Positions 41,909-54,755 are shown, numbered from the stretch's first letter. The stretch is DNA of 64,000 nt from Flaccisagitta enflata (GCA_965153355.1 OZ231126.1:109988001-110052000), one strand, 5' to 3'. Numbers and translations: made by a program. Notes: generated by a model not told the origin, from the letters alone.

Positions 41909-44900
41909 GGCAGACCCACAGCCTGGCAGACCCATCTACTAAGGAAATTGCTAGTTTATGGGGATCATGGCCAGCAGAACCCTAGCAGACCCACATTTTA
42001 CTGACTTGGGGATCAGCTCAAGCAGACCCATGAACAATCTGGCAGACCCACTTCTACTGACTTGGGGATCAAGACTAGCAGACCCATGAACAATCTGGCA
42101 GACGCATTGAATAGATGGTTAAGCCTGCAGTAGAGTCCTTCCTACTATTTTCGGGATCATGGCTAGCAGACCCATGAGCGATGTGGCAGACCCACTTGAT
42201 AGATGAGAACACTTGCAGCAGAACTCTTTCTACTAACTTGGGATCATGGCTAGCAGACCCATGAACAATCTGGCAGACCCACTTGATAAATGAGAATACA
42301 TGCAGCAGAACTCTCTCTATTAACTTGGGGATCATGGCCAGCAGACCCATGAACAATCTGGCAGACCCACTTAATAGATGAGAATACATGCAGCAGAACT
42401 CTCTCTACTATCTTGGGGATCATGGCTAGCAGACCCATAAACAATCTGGCAGACCGACTTCTACTAAGGGTGCGTCTGCATTCACCATATCATTTGGATA
42501 TTCCATCTGGATTTCAATATCCGGATATTCTACATAGTGAATTTACAAAATTTACTACATGAAATATCCGGATATTAATATTCAAATTAAATATCCGAAT
42601 AAGCTGATTAATGCAGACACACCTTAAGTTGGGGATCATGGCTGGCAGACCCATTAAAAATCTGGCAGACCCACTAAAAAGATCAGGATACATGCAGCAG
42701 AACTCTCTCTACTAACTTGGGGATCATGGCCAGCAGACCCATAAACAATCTGGCAAACCCACTTCTACTAACTTGGGGATCATGGCTAGCAGACCCATGA
42801 ACAATCTGGCAGACCCACTTAATAGATGAGAATACATGCAGCAGAACTCTCTCTACTATCTTTGGGATCATGGGTAGCCGACCCATGGACAATCTGGCAG
42901 ACCCACTTCTACTAACTTGGGAATCATGGCTAGCAGACCCATGAAAAATCTGGAAGACCCACTTAATAGATGAGAATACATGCAGCAGTACTCTTTCTAC
43001 TATCTTGGGGATCATGGCTTGCAGACCCATGGACAATCTGGCAGACCCACGTCTACTAACTTAGGGATCATGGCTAGCAGTCCCATGAACAATCTGGCAG
43101 ACCCACAAAATAGATCAGAATACATGCAGCAGAACTCTCTATACTGACTTGGGGATCATGACCAGCAGACCCATAAACAATCTGGCAGACCCACTTGATA
43201 GATGATAACACTTGCAGCTGAACTCTTTCTACTAACTTGGGGATCATGGCTAGCAGACCCATGAATAATCTTGCAGACCCACTTAATAGATGAGAATACA
43301 TGCAGCAGAACTCTCTCTACTAACTTGGGGATCATGGCCAGCAGACCCATGAACAATCTGGCAGACCAACTTAATAGATGAGAATACATGCAGCAGAACT
43401 CTCTCTACTATCTTGGGGATCATGGCTAGCAGACCCATTGACAATCTGGCAGACCCACTTCTACTAAGTTGGGGATCATGGCTGGCAGACCCATGAAAAA
43501 TCTGGCAGACCCACTAAAATGATCAGAATACATGCAGCAGAACTCTCTCTACTAACTTGGGGATCATGGCCAGCAGACCCATAAACAATCTGGCAGACCC
43601 TCTTCAACTAACTTGGGGATCATGGCTAGCAGACCCATGAACAATCTGGCAGACCCACTCAATAGATGAGAAGACATGCAGCAGCTCTCTCTCTACTATC
43701 TTGGGGATCATGGCTAGCAGACCCAGGACAATCTGGCAGACCCACTTCTAGTAACTTGGGGATCATGGCTAGCAGACCCATGAAAAATCTGGCAGACCCA
43801 TTCAATAGATGAGAATACAAGCAGCAGTACTCTCTCTGCTATATTGGGGATCATGGCTAGCAGACCCATGAAAAATCTGGCAGACCCATTAAAAAGATCC
43901 GAATACATGCAGCAGAACTCTCTCTACTAGCTTGGGGATCATGGCTAGCAGACCCATGAAAAATCTGGCAGACCCATTAAAAAGATCAGAATACATGCAG
44001 CAGAACTCTCTCTACTAACTTGGGGATCATGGCTAGCAGACCCATGAACAATCTGGCAGACCCACTTAATAGATGAGAATACATGCAGCAGAACTCTCTC
44101 TACTAACTTGGGGATCATGGCCAGCAGACCCATGAACAATCTGGCAGACCCACTTAATAGATGAAAATACCTGCAGCAGAACTCTCTCTACTAACTTGGG
44201 GATCATGGCCAGCAGACCCATGAACAATCTGGCAGACCAACTTAATAGATGAGAATACATGCAGCAGAACTCTCTCTACTATCTCGGGGATCATGGCTAG
44301 CAGACCCATTGACAATCTCGCAGACCCACTTCTACTAAGTTGGGGATCATGGCTGGCAGACCCATGAAAAATCTGGCAGACCCACTAAAATGATCAGAAT
44401 ACATGCAGCAGAACTCTCTCTACTAACTTGGGGATCATGGCCAGCAGACCCATAAACAATCTGGCAGACCCTCTTCAACTAACGTGGGGATCATGGCTAG
44501 CAGACCCATGAACAATCTGGCAGACCCACTCAATAGATGAGAAGACATGCAGCAGCTCTCTCTCTACTATCTTGGGGATCATGGCTAGCAGACCCAGTGA
44601 CAATCTGGCAGACCCACTTCTAGTAACTTGGGGATCATGGCTAGCAGACCCATGAAAAATCTGGCAGACCCACTCAATAGATGAGAATACAAGCAGCAGT
44701 ACTCTCTCTGCTATATTGGGGATCATGGCTAGCAGACCCATGAAAAATCTGGCAGACCCATTAAAAAGATCCGAATACATGCAGCAGAACTCTCTCTACT
44801 AGCTTGGGGATCATGGCTAGCAGACCCATGAAAAATCTGGCAGACCCATTAAAAAGATCAGAATACATGCAGCAGAACTCTCTCTACTAACTTGGGGATC

Positions 44901-45450
44901 ATGGCTAGCAGACCCATGAACAATCTGGCAGACCCACTTAATAGATGAGAATACGTGCAGCAGAACTCTCTCTACTAACTTGGGGATCATGGCCAGCAGA
45001 CCCATGAACAATCTGGCAGACCCACTTAATAGATGAAAATACCTGCAGCAGAACTCTCTCTACTAACTTGGGGATCATGGCTAGCAGACCCATGAAAAAT
45101 CTGGCAGACCCACTCAATAGATGAGAAGACATGCAGCAGCTCTCTCTCTACTATCTTGGGGATCATAGCTAGCAGACCCATGGACAATCTGGCAGACCCA
45201 CTTCTAGTAACTTGGGGATCATGGCTAGCAGACCCATGAAAAATCTGGCAGACCCACTCAATTGATGAGAATACAAGCAGCAGTACTCTCTCTGCTATAT
45301 TGGGGATCATGGCTAGCAGACCCATGAAAAATCTGGCAGACCCATTAAAAAGATCCGAATACATGCAGCAGAACTCTCTCTACTAGCTTGGGGATCATGG
45401 CTAGCAGACCCATGAAAAATCTGGCAGACCCATTAAAAAGATCAGAATAC
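41909..45450. repeat. satellite array, block 1 (88-bp and ~56-bp units)
   Basis: The long unit is 88 bases (GGGGATCATGGCTAGCAGAC, CCATGAACAATCTGGCAGAC, CCACTTAATAGATGAGAATA, CATGCAGCAGAACTCTCTCT). The short unit lacks the ~32-base TAGATGAG...CTCTCT segment and joins through CTTCTACTAAC. Long and short units alternate irregularly. Stretches around 43.5-44.3 kb repeat at 44.35-45.2 kb with a shift of 872 bases. Confidence 0.97.
42469..42624. mobile_element. ~156-bp MITE inside the satellite
   Basis: The ends GGTGCGTCTGCATT and AATGCAGACACACC are inverted with one mismatch. TAAG flanks both sides (42465-42468, 42625-42628). The satellite unit continues directly afterwards. The interior holds repeated ATATCCGGATATT palindromes. 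Confidence 0.85.
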
Positions 45451-46790
45451 ATGGATTTGGACAACATTACTTTATAACAAAGAATCTAGAATAAGGACAA
45501 GAGCCTTGGGAGCTCTAACTGGTGTTTCATCCGGACCCCTCACAGCTATCCTTAGAAATATCAAAATCCACTTCAAACCTTACCACAAAGCAGCTCAACA
45601 GATACAAATCAACAGCAAGAAAAATCTATAATTGTCAGCTATTTGTGAGATGTGCAAGTGACAAGAAAGAATACCAGATGAGTGTGCTGAACGCCCCAAG
45701 CTCCTCACAGCCATCTGATCTTCCCATTGTAAAATGCATAACACCCATAACCTTAAATCAAGATCCTTCCCACTAATTGAGACAAATTCATCAAGTTACT
45801 CTGAGTCAACCCAAAACTCTAAAACTTATCAAAGGCTTTATCCAATTTAAGCAAGACAAATTACCAATGGATAAGTGAATCATCAAAAGATAATGTAGTT
45901 ACCAAAGGCAATGATGTGAAGAAACCATACCCTTAGAGGTAAGAATCGAGAGGCAACCAAATGGGACCGCCGGACATTCTTTACTAAGGTACTAAACTAT
46001 ATGGATTTGGACAACATTACTTTATAACAAAGAATCTAGAATAAGGACAAGAGCCTTGGGTGCTCTAACTGGTGTTTCATCCGGACCCCTCACAGCTATC
46101 CTCAGAAATATCAAAATCCACTTCAAACCTTACCACAAAGCGGCTCAACAGATACAAATCAACAGCAAGAAAAATCTATAATTGTCAGCTATTTGTGAGA
46201 TGTGCAAGTGACAAGAAAGAATACCAGATGAGTGTGCTGAACGCCCCAAGCTCCTCACAGCCATCTGATCTTCCCATTGTAAAATGCATAACACCCATAA
46301 CCTTAAATCAAGATCCTTCCCACTAATTGAGACAAATCCATCAAGTTACTCTGAGTCAACCCAAAACTCTAAAACTTATCAAAGGCATTATCCAATTTAA
46401 GCAAGACAAATTACCAATGGATAAGTGAATCATCAAAAGATAATGTAGTTACCAAAGGCAATGTTGTGAAGAAACCATACCCTTAGAGGTAAGAATCGAG
46501 AGTCAACCAAATGGGACCGCCGGACATTCTTTACCAAGGTACTAAACTATATGGATTTGGACAACATTACTTTATAACAAAGAATCTAGAATAAGGACAA
46601 GAGCCTTGGGAGCTCTAACTGGTGTTTCATCCGGACCCCTCACAGCTATCCTCAGAAATATTAAAATCCACTTCAAACCTTACCACAAAGCGGCTCAACA
46701 GATACAAATCAACAGCAAGAAAAATCTATAATTGTCAGCTATTTGTGAGATGTGCAAGTGACAAGAAAGAATACCAGATGAGTGTGCTGA
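45451..46790. repeat. 550-bp tandem repeat, 2.4 copies, inside the satellite
   Basis: Copies start at 45451, 46001 and 46551, exactly 550 bases apart, and differ by only a few bases. The third stops after 240 bases. Both junctions fall inside the same satellite segment (ACATG|CAGCAGAACTC) with short shared sequences. The 84-residue frame in it lacks an ATG and is not counted as a gene. Confidence 0.95.
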
Positions 46791-49700
46791 ACTCTCTCTA
46801 CTAACTTGGGGATCATGGCTAGCAGACCCATGAACAATCTGGCAGACCCACTTAATAGATGAGAATACGTGCAGCAGAACTCTCTCTACTAACTTGGGGA
46901 TCATGGCCAGCAGACCCATGAACAATCTGGCAGACCCACTTAATAAATGAAAATACCTGCAGCAGAACTCTCTCTACTAACTTGGGGATCATGGCTAGCA
47001 GACCCATGAAAAATCTGGCAGACCCACTTTATAGATGCGAATACATGCAGCTGTACTCTCTCTACTATCTTGGGGATCATGGCTAGCAGACCCATGGACA
47101 ATCTGGAAGACCCACATCTACTAACTTGGGGATCATGGCTAGCAGACCCATGGACAATCTGGCAGACCCATTTCTACTAACTTGGGGATCATGACTGGCT
47201 GACCCATGAAAAATCTGGCAGACCCACTTAAAAGATGAGAAAACATGCAGCAGTATTCTCTCTACTATCTTGGGGACCCTGGCTAGCAGACCCATATATA
47301 ATCTGGCAGACCCACTTCTACTAACTTGGGGATCATGTCTAGCAGACCCATGAACAATCTGGCAAACCCACTAAATAGATCAAAATACATGCAGCAGAAC
47401 TCTCTCTACTAACTTGGGGATCATGGCCAGCAGTCCCATGAACAATCTGGTAGACCCACTTAATAGATGCGAATATATGCAGCTGTACTCTCTCTACTAT
47501 CTTGGGGATCATGGCTAGCAGACCCATGGACAATCTGGAAGATCCGCATCTACTAACTTGGGGATCATGGCTAGCAGACCCATGGACAATCTGGCAGACC
47601 CATTTCTACTAACTTGGGGATCATGATTGGCAGACCCATGAACAATCTGGCAGACCCACTCAATAGATGAGAAGACATGCAGCAGCTCTCTCTCTACTAT
47701 CTTGGGGATCATGGCTAGCAGACCCAGGACAATCTGGCAGACCCACTTCTAGTAACTTGGGGATCATGGCTAGCAGACCCATGAAAAATCTGGCAGACCC
47801 ACTCAATAGATTAGAATACAAGCAGCAGTACTCTCTCTGCTATATTGGGGATCATGACTAGCAGACACATGAAAAATCTGGCAGACCCATTAAAAAGATC
47901 CAAATACATGCAGCAGAACTCTCTCTACTAGCCTGGGGATCATGGCTAGCAGACCCATGAAAAATCTGGCAGACCCATTAAAAAGATCAGAATACATGCA
48001 GCAGAACTCTCTTTACTAACTTGGGGATCATGGCTAGCAGACCCATGAACAATCTGGCAGGACCAACTTAATAGATGAGAATACGTGCAGCAGAACTCTC
48101 TCTACTAACTTGGGGATCATGGCCAGCAGACCCATGAACAATCTGGCAGACCCACTCAATAGATGAAAATACCTGCAGCAGAACTCTCTCTACTAACTTG
48201 GGGTTCATGGCTAGCAGACCGTTGAAAAATCTGGCAGACCCACTCAATAGATGAGAAGACATGCAGCAGCTCTCTCTCTACTATCTTGGGGATCATAGCT
48301 AGCAGACCCATGGACAATCTGGCAGACCCACTTCTAGTAACTTGGGGATCATGGCTAGCAGATCCATGAAAAATCTGGCAGACCCACTTAAAAGATGAGA
48401 ATAAATGCAGCAGAACTCTCTCTACTATGTTTGGGATCATGGCTAGCAGACCCATGGACAATCTGGTAGACCCACTTCTACTAACTTGGGGATCATGGCT
48501 AGCAAACCCATGACTTTCTGGCAGACCCACTAAATAGATCAGAATACATGCAGCAGAACTCTCTCTACTGACTTGGGGATCATGGCCAGCAGACCCACAA
48601 ACAATCTGGCAGACCCACTTAATAGATGAGAACACATGCAGCAGAACTCTCTCCACTATCTCGGGGATCATGGCTAGCAGACCCATAGACAATCTGGTAG
48701 ACCCACTTCTACTAAGTTGAGGATCATGGCTGGCAGACCCTTGAAAAATGTGGCAGACCCACTAAAAAGATCAGGATACATGCAGCAGAACTCTCTCTAC
48801 TAACTTGGTGATCATGGCTAACAGACTGATGAACAATCTGGCAGACCCACTTAATAGATGAGAATACATGCAGCAGAACTCTCTCTACTAACTTGGGGAT
48901 CATGGCCAGCAGACCCATGAACAATCTGACAGACCCACTTCTACAAAGTTGGGGTTCATAGCTAGCAGACCCATGAAAAATCTGGTAGACCCACTTAACA
49001 GATGAGAATACATGCAGCAGAACTCTCTCTACTATCTCGGGGATCATGGCTACCAGACCCATAGACAATCTGGCAGACCCACTTCTACTAAGTCGGGGTT
49101 CATGGCTGGCAGACCAATGAAAAATCTGGCAGACCCACTAAAAAGATCAGAATACATGCAGCAGAACTCTCTCTACTAACTTGGGGATCATGGCCAGCAG
49201 ACCCATAAACAATCTGGCAGACCCACTTCTACTAACTTGGGGATCATGGCTAGCAGACCCATGAAAAATCTGGCAGACCCACATAAAAGATGAGAAAACA
49301 TGCAGCAGTACTCTTTCTACTATCTTGGGGATCATGGCTGGCAGACCCATGAAAATTGTGGCAGACCCACTAAAAAGATCAGGATACATGCAGCAGAACT
49401 CTCTCTACTAACTTGGTGATCATGGCTAGCAGACCGATGAACAATCTGGCAGACCCACTTAATAGATGAGAACACATGCAGCAGAACTCTCTCTACTAAC
49501 TTGGGGATCATGGCTAGCAGACCCATGGACAATCTGGCAGACCCACATCTACTAACTCGGGGATCATGGCTAGCAGACCCATGAAAAATCTGGTAGACTC
49601 ACTTAGTTGATGATAATACATGCAGCAGAACTCTCTCTACTATCTCGGGGATCATGGCTAGCAGACCCATAGACAATCTGGCCGACCCACTTTTACTAAG

Positions 49701-50041
49701 TGGGGGTTCATGGCTGGCAGACCAATAAAAAATCTGGCAGACCCTCAAAAAAGATCAGAATACATGCAGCAGAACTCTCTCTACTAACTTGGGGATCATG
49801 GCCAGCAGACCCATAAACAATCTGGCAGACCCACTTCTACTAACTTGGGGATCATGGCTATCAGACCCATGAAAAATCTGGCACACCCACATAAAAGATG
49901 AGAAAACTTGCAGCAGTACTCTTTCTACTATCTTGGGGATCATGGCTGGCAGACCCATGGACAATATGGCAGACCCACTTCTACTAACTTGGGGATCATG
50001 GCTAGCAGACCCATGAAAAATCTGGTAGACCCACTTAATAG
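46791..50041. repeat. satellite array, block 2
   Basis: Same 88-base and ~56-base units and orientation as block 1, somewhat more diverged towards the right. It ends at TTAATAG, where the 3.4-kb inverted-repeat element begins. Confidence 0.97.
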
Positions 50042-50424
50042 TAGCGGGGGGACCGCGGAGCCCCAAAGGGGTAAATAAGAGAGATACACCACCCAGTAGG
50101 CGACCAATGTCTGGTGGAACATCCCTCTCAACAATCTGAAACGTCAGATGGACTTAAAAATGTTGAAAAAATCGCCCTCACCCAGCATCCTTTTCATCTA
50201 TGTGAATCATCAAAATTTCTTTTAAAATTGCTGCATTTTTAAGGATTTTCACCACAAAAAGTTTTAATTCCTGATCACTTTCAACAATACCTAGCGTTTT
50301 TTTATGTGATTGCTGATATAGTATGTAACAGGGGGTTGATTAATAAAACAAAACTAATAATTGCTGCAAGTTGCTGCAAGTTGCGGCATGTTGCTGCAGG
50401 CACCGTAGTAATTTAAGCCAAACT

Positions 50425-50627
50425 AGGGTGGATACACGGCTACCCAAGTCACGTGCGGAAGGGCAGGGGCCTTAATTCAAGTCACTTGATCATGTGGGCA
50501 GAAGCAGTGAGGCCATAGACCGCAAAAAACAACAAAAGTAAATGGTGACTGACCAACAGATAGACCGACAGATGGACCTATGGACCAACAAAGCGGGGTG
50601 TAGAGTCGCGTAGCACGTGACTAAAAA
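50425..50627 (-). mobile_element. hairpin/GGTC element
   Basis: On the minus strand: TTTTTAGTCACGTGCTACGC, GACTCTACACCCCGCTTTGT, GGTCCAT repeats, CTGCTTCTGCCCACATGATC and GGTAGCCGTGTATCCACC. It is near full length. Confidence 0.8.
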
Positions 50628-50966
50628 TGTTGAAAATCTGAGAACACATTGATAGGCAATTGAGTCATTTAGTTTTAAACTAGCAACTATATCAGGAGCT
50701 TTATTCATCTGTCAGTCTGTCTTTTGGACACTTTGACTGTCAATCCATCCATCCATCCATCAGCGTATCTGTCCATCTGTCCCGGCATCCCTACATTTAC
50801 AATACACTCGATCATTGGTAAGTAATGATTTACTTCTAGTGGAAAATTGCGACTAGCCCTGTCGGTTTGTCTACCTGTCTGTTAATCCAACTGTCCATCC
50901 GACCCTCTGTCCATTCAACCATTCACCCATTACATCCAGATCCGTAAGCATGGTTTAAAAACAAAC
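50628..50966. other. spacer with CCAT-rich tracts
   Basis: (CCAT)n at 50745-50762 and other TCCATCC/TGTC-rich segments, possibly remnants of the GTCC-rich part of the dispersed families. No coding signal. Confidence 0.5.
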
Positions 50967-51156
50967 ATGACCGGATACACGGCTACCAAAGTCGCGTGCG
51001 GGTAGGCAGGGGCTGTGATTGAAAAGGCTTACCTGGGCAAAAGATGCCCAAAAACGCTGAAAAAGCTAATGGTATCAGACTAACCAACAAACCGACCAAC
51101 CGACAGCAGGTTATTGAGTGGTGGTGTAGCATCTACAAATTGTGTAGATTTAAAAA
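50967..51156 (-). mobile_element. hairpin/GGTC element, diverged
   Basis: On the minus strand GGTCGGTTTGTTGGTTAGTC, GGGCATCTTTTGCCC and GCACGCGACTTTGGTAGCCG lead to TGTATCCGGTC. The 5' hairpin has changed to AATCTACACAATTTGTAGAT. Confidence 0.65.
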
Positions 51157-51408
51157 TATTCCTACTATGTTTTCTATCATGTTCATTCAGTTGTGAAGAT
51201 AGTTCCATGACCTTTGATTTATTTCCCCTCCCCCCACCTTTGAATTTCTTCCCTGTGACTCATCCTGTTGCGTCATCAAATCTATGACTTTCTATGATAA
51301 AGCAATAAAACTATGTTTAAGGTTTAAATAGTGCTAAATTGTGTTTTACTTATCAGGTTTTTTGGCTTGTTACTGCCACTGTTTCCCAAAATTTTCTTCC
51401 ATTCTCTT

Positions 51409-51893
51409 TTGTCGGTCCGTTGGTTAGTTGGTCAGTTGGTCCCCATTTTGAGCAGCAGCCCTGAAGAGGTCGATGACCTATGCTTTCACACATGGGGATT
51501 TTTTTTTCCTTCTTCATAACCCCCTCCCCCCCCTCCAGGCCCATATCTCAGCCTCGAGGCCCATATCCCAGCCTCGAGACTGAGATATGGGCCTGGGGGA
51601 GGGGGGGGGGGGATGCAGAGGAGAAGAAGAAAGAAAAAATTCCCCATAGGTGTAAGAGCAAAGGTCATCAATGCCTTTGGGGCCGCTGCCCTACTCCCCT
51701 CTCGACTTCAACCACAACCTGCCAGCAGGGTACGGGTACCGTTGACCATCTAACGGTCTTGCGACAATTACTTTTTTGGCATTTTTAGCGTTTTTTTTTG
51801 CATACGGCTCCTGTCCAGATGCCCTAGTGACATTCTTGAGCACTGCTCCCGCCCATCCGCATGCAATTTGGGTAGCCATGTATCCAGCCTTGT
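51409..51893 (+). mobile_element. long hairpin/GGTC element without large minisatellite
   Basis: The GGTCCGTTGGTTAGTTGGTC stretch is followed by GAGCAGCAGCCCTGAAGAGG, TCGATGACCTATGCTTTCAC and two GCCTCGAGGCCCATATC.CA units. Next come the inverted arm AGGTCATCAATGCCTTTGGG, GGGTACCGTTGACCATCTAA, and the end GTATCCAGCCTTG. It corresponds to 9339-10730 with two instead of ~47 internal units. Confidence 0.75.
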
Positions 51894-52184
51894 TTCCTCC
51901 TTCCTTTTCCCTCCCCATCCCCAAACCCTTTGAATAGTTTAGTTACATTATTTGTGATGATACAAGAGTTTGTTTATCCGTTTCCAGACAAAATACTGCT
52001 GCTAATGCATTTACCCAGCCCAGTTGTATAGGTCAGTTACATTTTGAAGGGTTCCCCTCCCAACAGACAGCACGACTAAGTGGCATATAGAATTGCGTGG
52101 ATGCAACTGATAATAGAATTTAAAGCTCATAAATTTGCTTCTCACCTTAGCCCCAGGTCTTTGTAATCAAGACTCTCGGTCAAA
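51894..52184. other. spacer, nothing recognised
   Basis: Non-coding sequence inside the 3.4-kb element. Confidence 0.5.
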
Positions 52185-52310
52185 TAGTTGCATGCTACAC
52201 GACTCTACACCCAACTATGTCAGTCCATTGGTTGGTCGGTCAGTCAGTCAGTTGGTCTTGACTGACCTCAAATATTGCCCCTGCCCACCCACACCTTAAT
52301 GGGGAAGCGT
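52185..52310 (+). mobile_element. hairpin/GGTC element, internally deleted
   Basis: AGTTGCATGCTACACGACTC, TACACCCAACTATGTC, (GGTCAGTC)n, then directly GACCTCAAATATTGCCCCTG and CCCACCCACACCTTA. The 3' terminus is degraded. Confidence 0.65.
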
Positions 52311-52544
52311 TCTTGTTGTCTTGATTACAATTGAAGGCATGTTTGTCTGTCCGTCAATTGCCTGTTTGTCCATAATGATTGACCAAGAATGTGTGAGTGT
52401 GTGGGGAGGGGGGAAGTATATGCCCCTGTATTGATGTATGTTTGCTGCACAGGTTATGAAATAAAATATCCCGAACCGCTTGCCTTATGCTTCCCTGCGG
52501 CAATCTGTAGCAAGGGAAAAATATGTATAATATCCCATGCAGCT

Positions 52545-52800
52545 AACTTGCTGTAGCTTGCAGCAGCTTGCAGCAGCTTGCAGCAGCTTGCAGCAGCTTG
52601 CAGCAGATTGCAGTAGCTTGCAGCAAAACAAAATGTTTTCCAGCAGACAATCAATAAGTTTAAACTGACTTTAATAAGATTTTGGACCAAATTTTCAAAA
52701 GCAATGAGAGCTGGAATGGTAAAATATCACAAGAAGCTTGCTTGCTTGCTGCAACTTACTGCAGCTTTCTGCAGCTTGCTGCAGCTTGCTTCAAAGGTAA
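52545..52800. repeat. GCAGCAGCTT 10-bp repeats in inverted blocks
   Basis: Six to seven GCAGCAGCTT units at 52557-52625 face a weaker reverse-complement block (TGCAGCTTGCTGCAGCTTGC) at 52738-52792. Related TTGCTGCAAG units occur at 50360-50395. Confidence 0.75.
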
Positions 52801-53325
52801 ATATCCAGTAGTAATATCTTAACAAAGTTATAGCTGAGATGATTCAGTAAATCACGTCCACTATATTGTGGTCTCGATCGCCTTTTTGATCAAAATCTCA
52901 AAATCTATAGGACAATTAGGACATTGCTGCAAAACAAAGAGGCTTCAGCAGCTTATTCTCTTGCTGCAGGTGGGGCTTTGAAAAAGGTATAATTTCCTAA
53001 GCAAGCATCAATTCAAAAAATAAAAACTGCAATCACTCAGGAAATCATTACCTTTAAATTATGTTCTGCATTGCATTTTTCATCAAACTCTCAAACAACG
53101 GGAACTTGCTGTAATTAATCACCCAAAGTGCAGCAATTTGCAGCAACCACTGTATTCTTTAATGTTTCACTGTCTTTTGCACACAGCTACATCAAGCCGC
53201 ATTACCAACTATCATTTATGGTAACAATCAAAGCATTTATCATGTAACATGAGACTCAGAGGATCTAAGAGACATGAAATACTAGAGTTTTGGCCAAAAA
53301 TTCCTAGGTCCTGTATAGATGGCAA
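52801..53325. other. spacer, nothing recognised
   Basis: Scattered TTGCTGCA motifs only. Confidence 0.5.
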
Positions 53326-53451
53326 ACATAGTGGGAGAGGGCGATTTTTTCAGCAACTTTGGGCACAGGAAATGATGCAGATTGTTCAGGATGGTACTTC
53401 ACCAGAGTTTGGTCGCCTACTGGGAAAGAAATTGGATCTCTCCCGTCCCTA

Positions 53452-53985
53452 TTAATAGATGAGAATACATGCAGCAGTACTCTTTCTACTATCTTGGGGA
53501 TCATGGCTAGCAGACCCATGGACAATCCGCCAGACCCACTTAATAGATGAGGATACATGTAGCAGTACTCTCTCCACTATCTTGGGGATCATAGCTAGCA
53601 GACCCATGGACAATCTGGCAGACCCATGTCTACTAACTTGGGCATCATGGCTAGCAGACCCATGAACAATCTGGCAGATCCACTAAATAGATAAGAATAC
53701 ATGCAGCAGAACTCTCTCTACTGACTTGGGGATCATGGCCAGCAGACCCATAAACAATCTGGCAGACCCACTTCTACTAACTTGGGTATCATGTTTAGCA
53801 GACCCATGGACAATCTGGCAGAACCACTTCTAATAACTTGGGGATCATTGCTGGCAGACCCATGAACAATCTGGCAGACCTACTGAAACGATGTTTTTAA
53901 ATGGAGCAGAATCTTATGTACTAACTTTGAGGTCATGGCCAGCAGACCTTTGTTCAATCTGGCAGTATTTCCTTTAATGATCAAC
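53452..53985. repeat. satellite array, block 3
   Basis: Same orientation and units as block 2, continuing after the 3.4-kb insertion, with higher divergence at its right edge. Confidence 0.93.
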
Positions 53986-54095
53986 GCTAAACATAGAATA
54001 AAATGCTATCTCAACAACGGTTATTTGTACAGCTTTCTTTGTGTCAACAAATTTCATTTTGACAACCCCCTGGAAGTTGATGTTTGACATGTTAA

Positions 54096-54653
54096 TACAG
54101 TAGATGTCGTCTAGACTTGGAAATACGGGGGAATTCATTACAGGAAGACAAATTTACTTAAGAGACTGATATTTGGAATATAGACTAATAAAAGGATGCT
54201 TTGTTGCCCATGGGTGTTGGTTGCTATGGAAACACATTTTCATGTATTCACGCTAAAGTATCAATATTTTGAGAAATTTTTTTAGGGAACATTGTTTAAA
54301 ATAAAATTTGCCACAACTTTCCCACAGTATGTTCTGTAAGAATATTGCTCGTTTAGCCGTTGCTAGGGAGCGTAACTATGTGTGACAGCCCTGTGATGCT
54401 CCCTAGCAACCGCCAAACCAGCAATATTCTTACAGAACATACTGTGGGAAAGTTGTAGCAAATTTTATTTTAAACAATGTTCCCTCAAAAAATTTCTCAA
54501 AAAATTGATACTTTAGCGTAAATACATGGAAATGTGTTTCCATGGCAACCAACACCCATGGGCAATAAAGCATCCTTTTATTAGTTTATATTCCAAATAT
54601 CACTCTCTTAACTTTATTTGTCTTCCTGTAATGAATTCCCCCGTCTACTGTAC
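54096..54653. mobile_element. foldback MITE with TA flanks
   Basis: Arms of about 260 bases form a near-perfect palindrome with the centre near 54385. The ends read CAGTAGA inwards from both sides and are bounded by TA. This fits a Tc1/mariner- or pogo-type non-autonomous element. The left arm has ~20 extra bases near its tip. Confidence 0.85.
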
Positions 54654-54755
54654 ATAAGATGACATGAACAGTCGCGGAGATATGATTGAATATCTGAAAC
54701 TCACCATAATATGCAAATGAGCTTTTAAAGGTTAAAGCTGGACTTGGTGATTTTT

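Larger units (their letters stand above)
50042..53451. mobile_element. 3.4-kb inverted-repeat element inserted in the satellite
   Basis: TTAATAG at 50035-50041 recurs at 53452-53458, where the satellite unit resumes in register. Ends of about 130-150 bases are inverted copies: GTAGGCGACCAATGTCTGGT and TGTTGAAAAAATCGCCCTCA on the left, their reverse complements at 53326-53440 on the right. No transposase was recognised. Two to four hairpin elements and TGC/GCA-rich repeats lie inside. The 7-base duplication could also be counted as 6. Confidence 0.8.

Noticed and set aside
45522-46326. 84-residue open frames repeated in the 550-bp units
   Set aside because: They start at GTG, not ATG, and are conserved only because the DNA repeat is. 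No protein motif was seen.
42075-50134. Many minus-strand frames of ~64-178 residues in the satellite
   Set aside because: The 88-base unit is not divisible by three. The frames are translations of the satellite and change frame from unit to unit.
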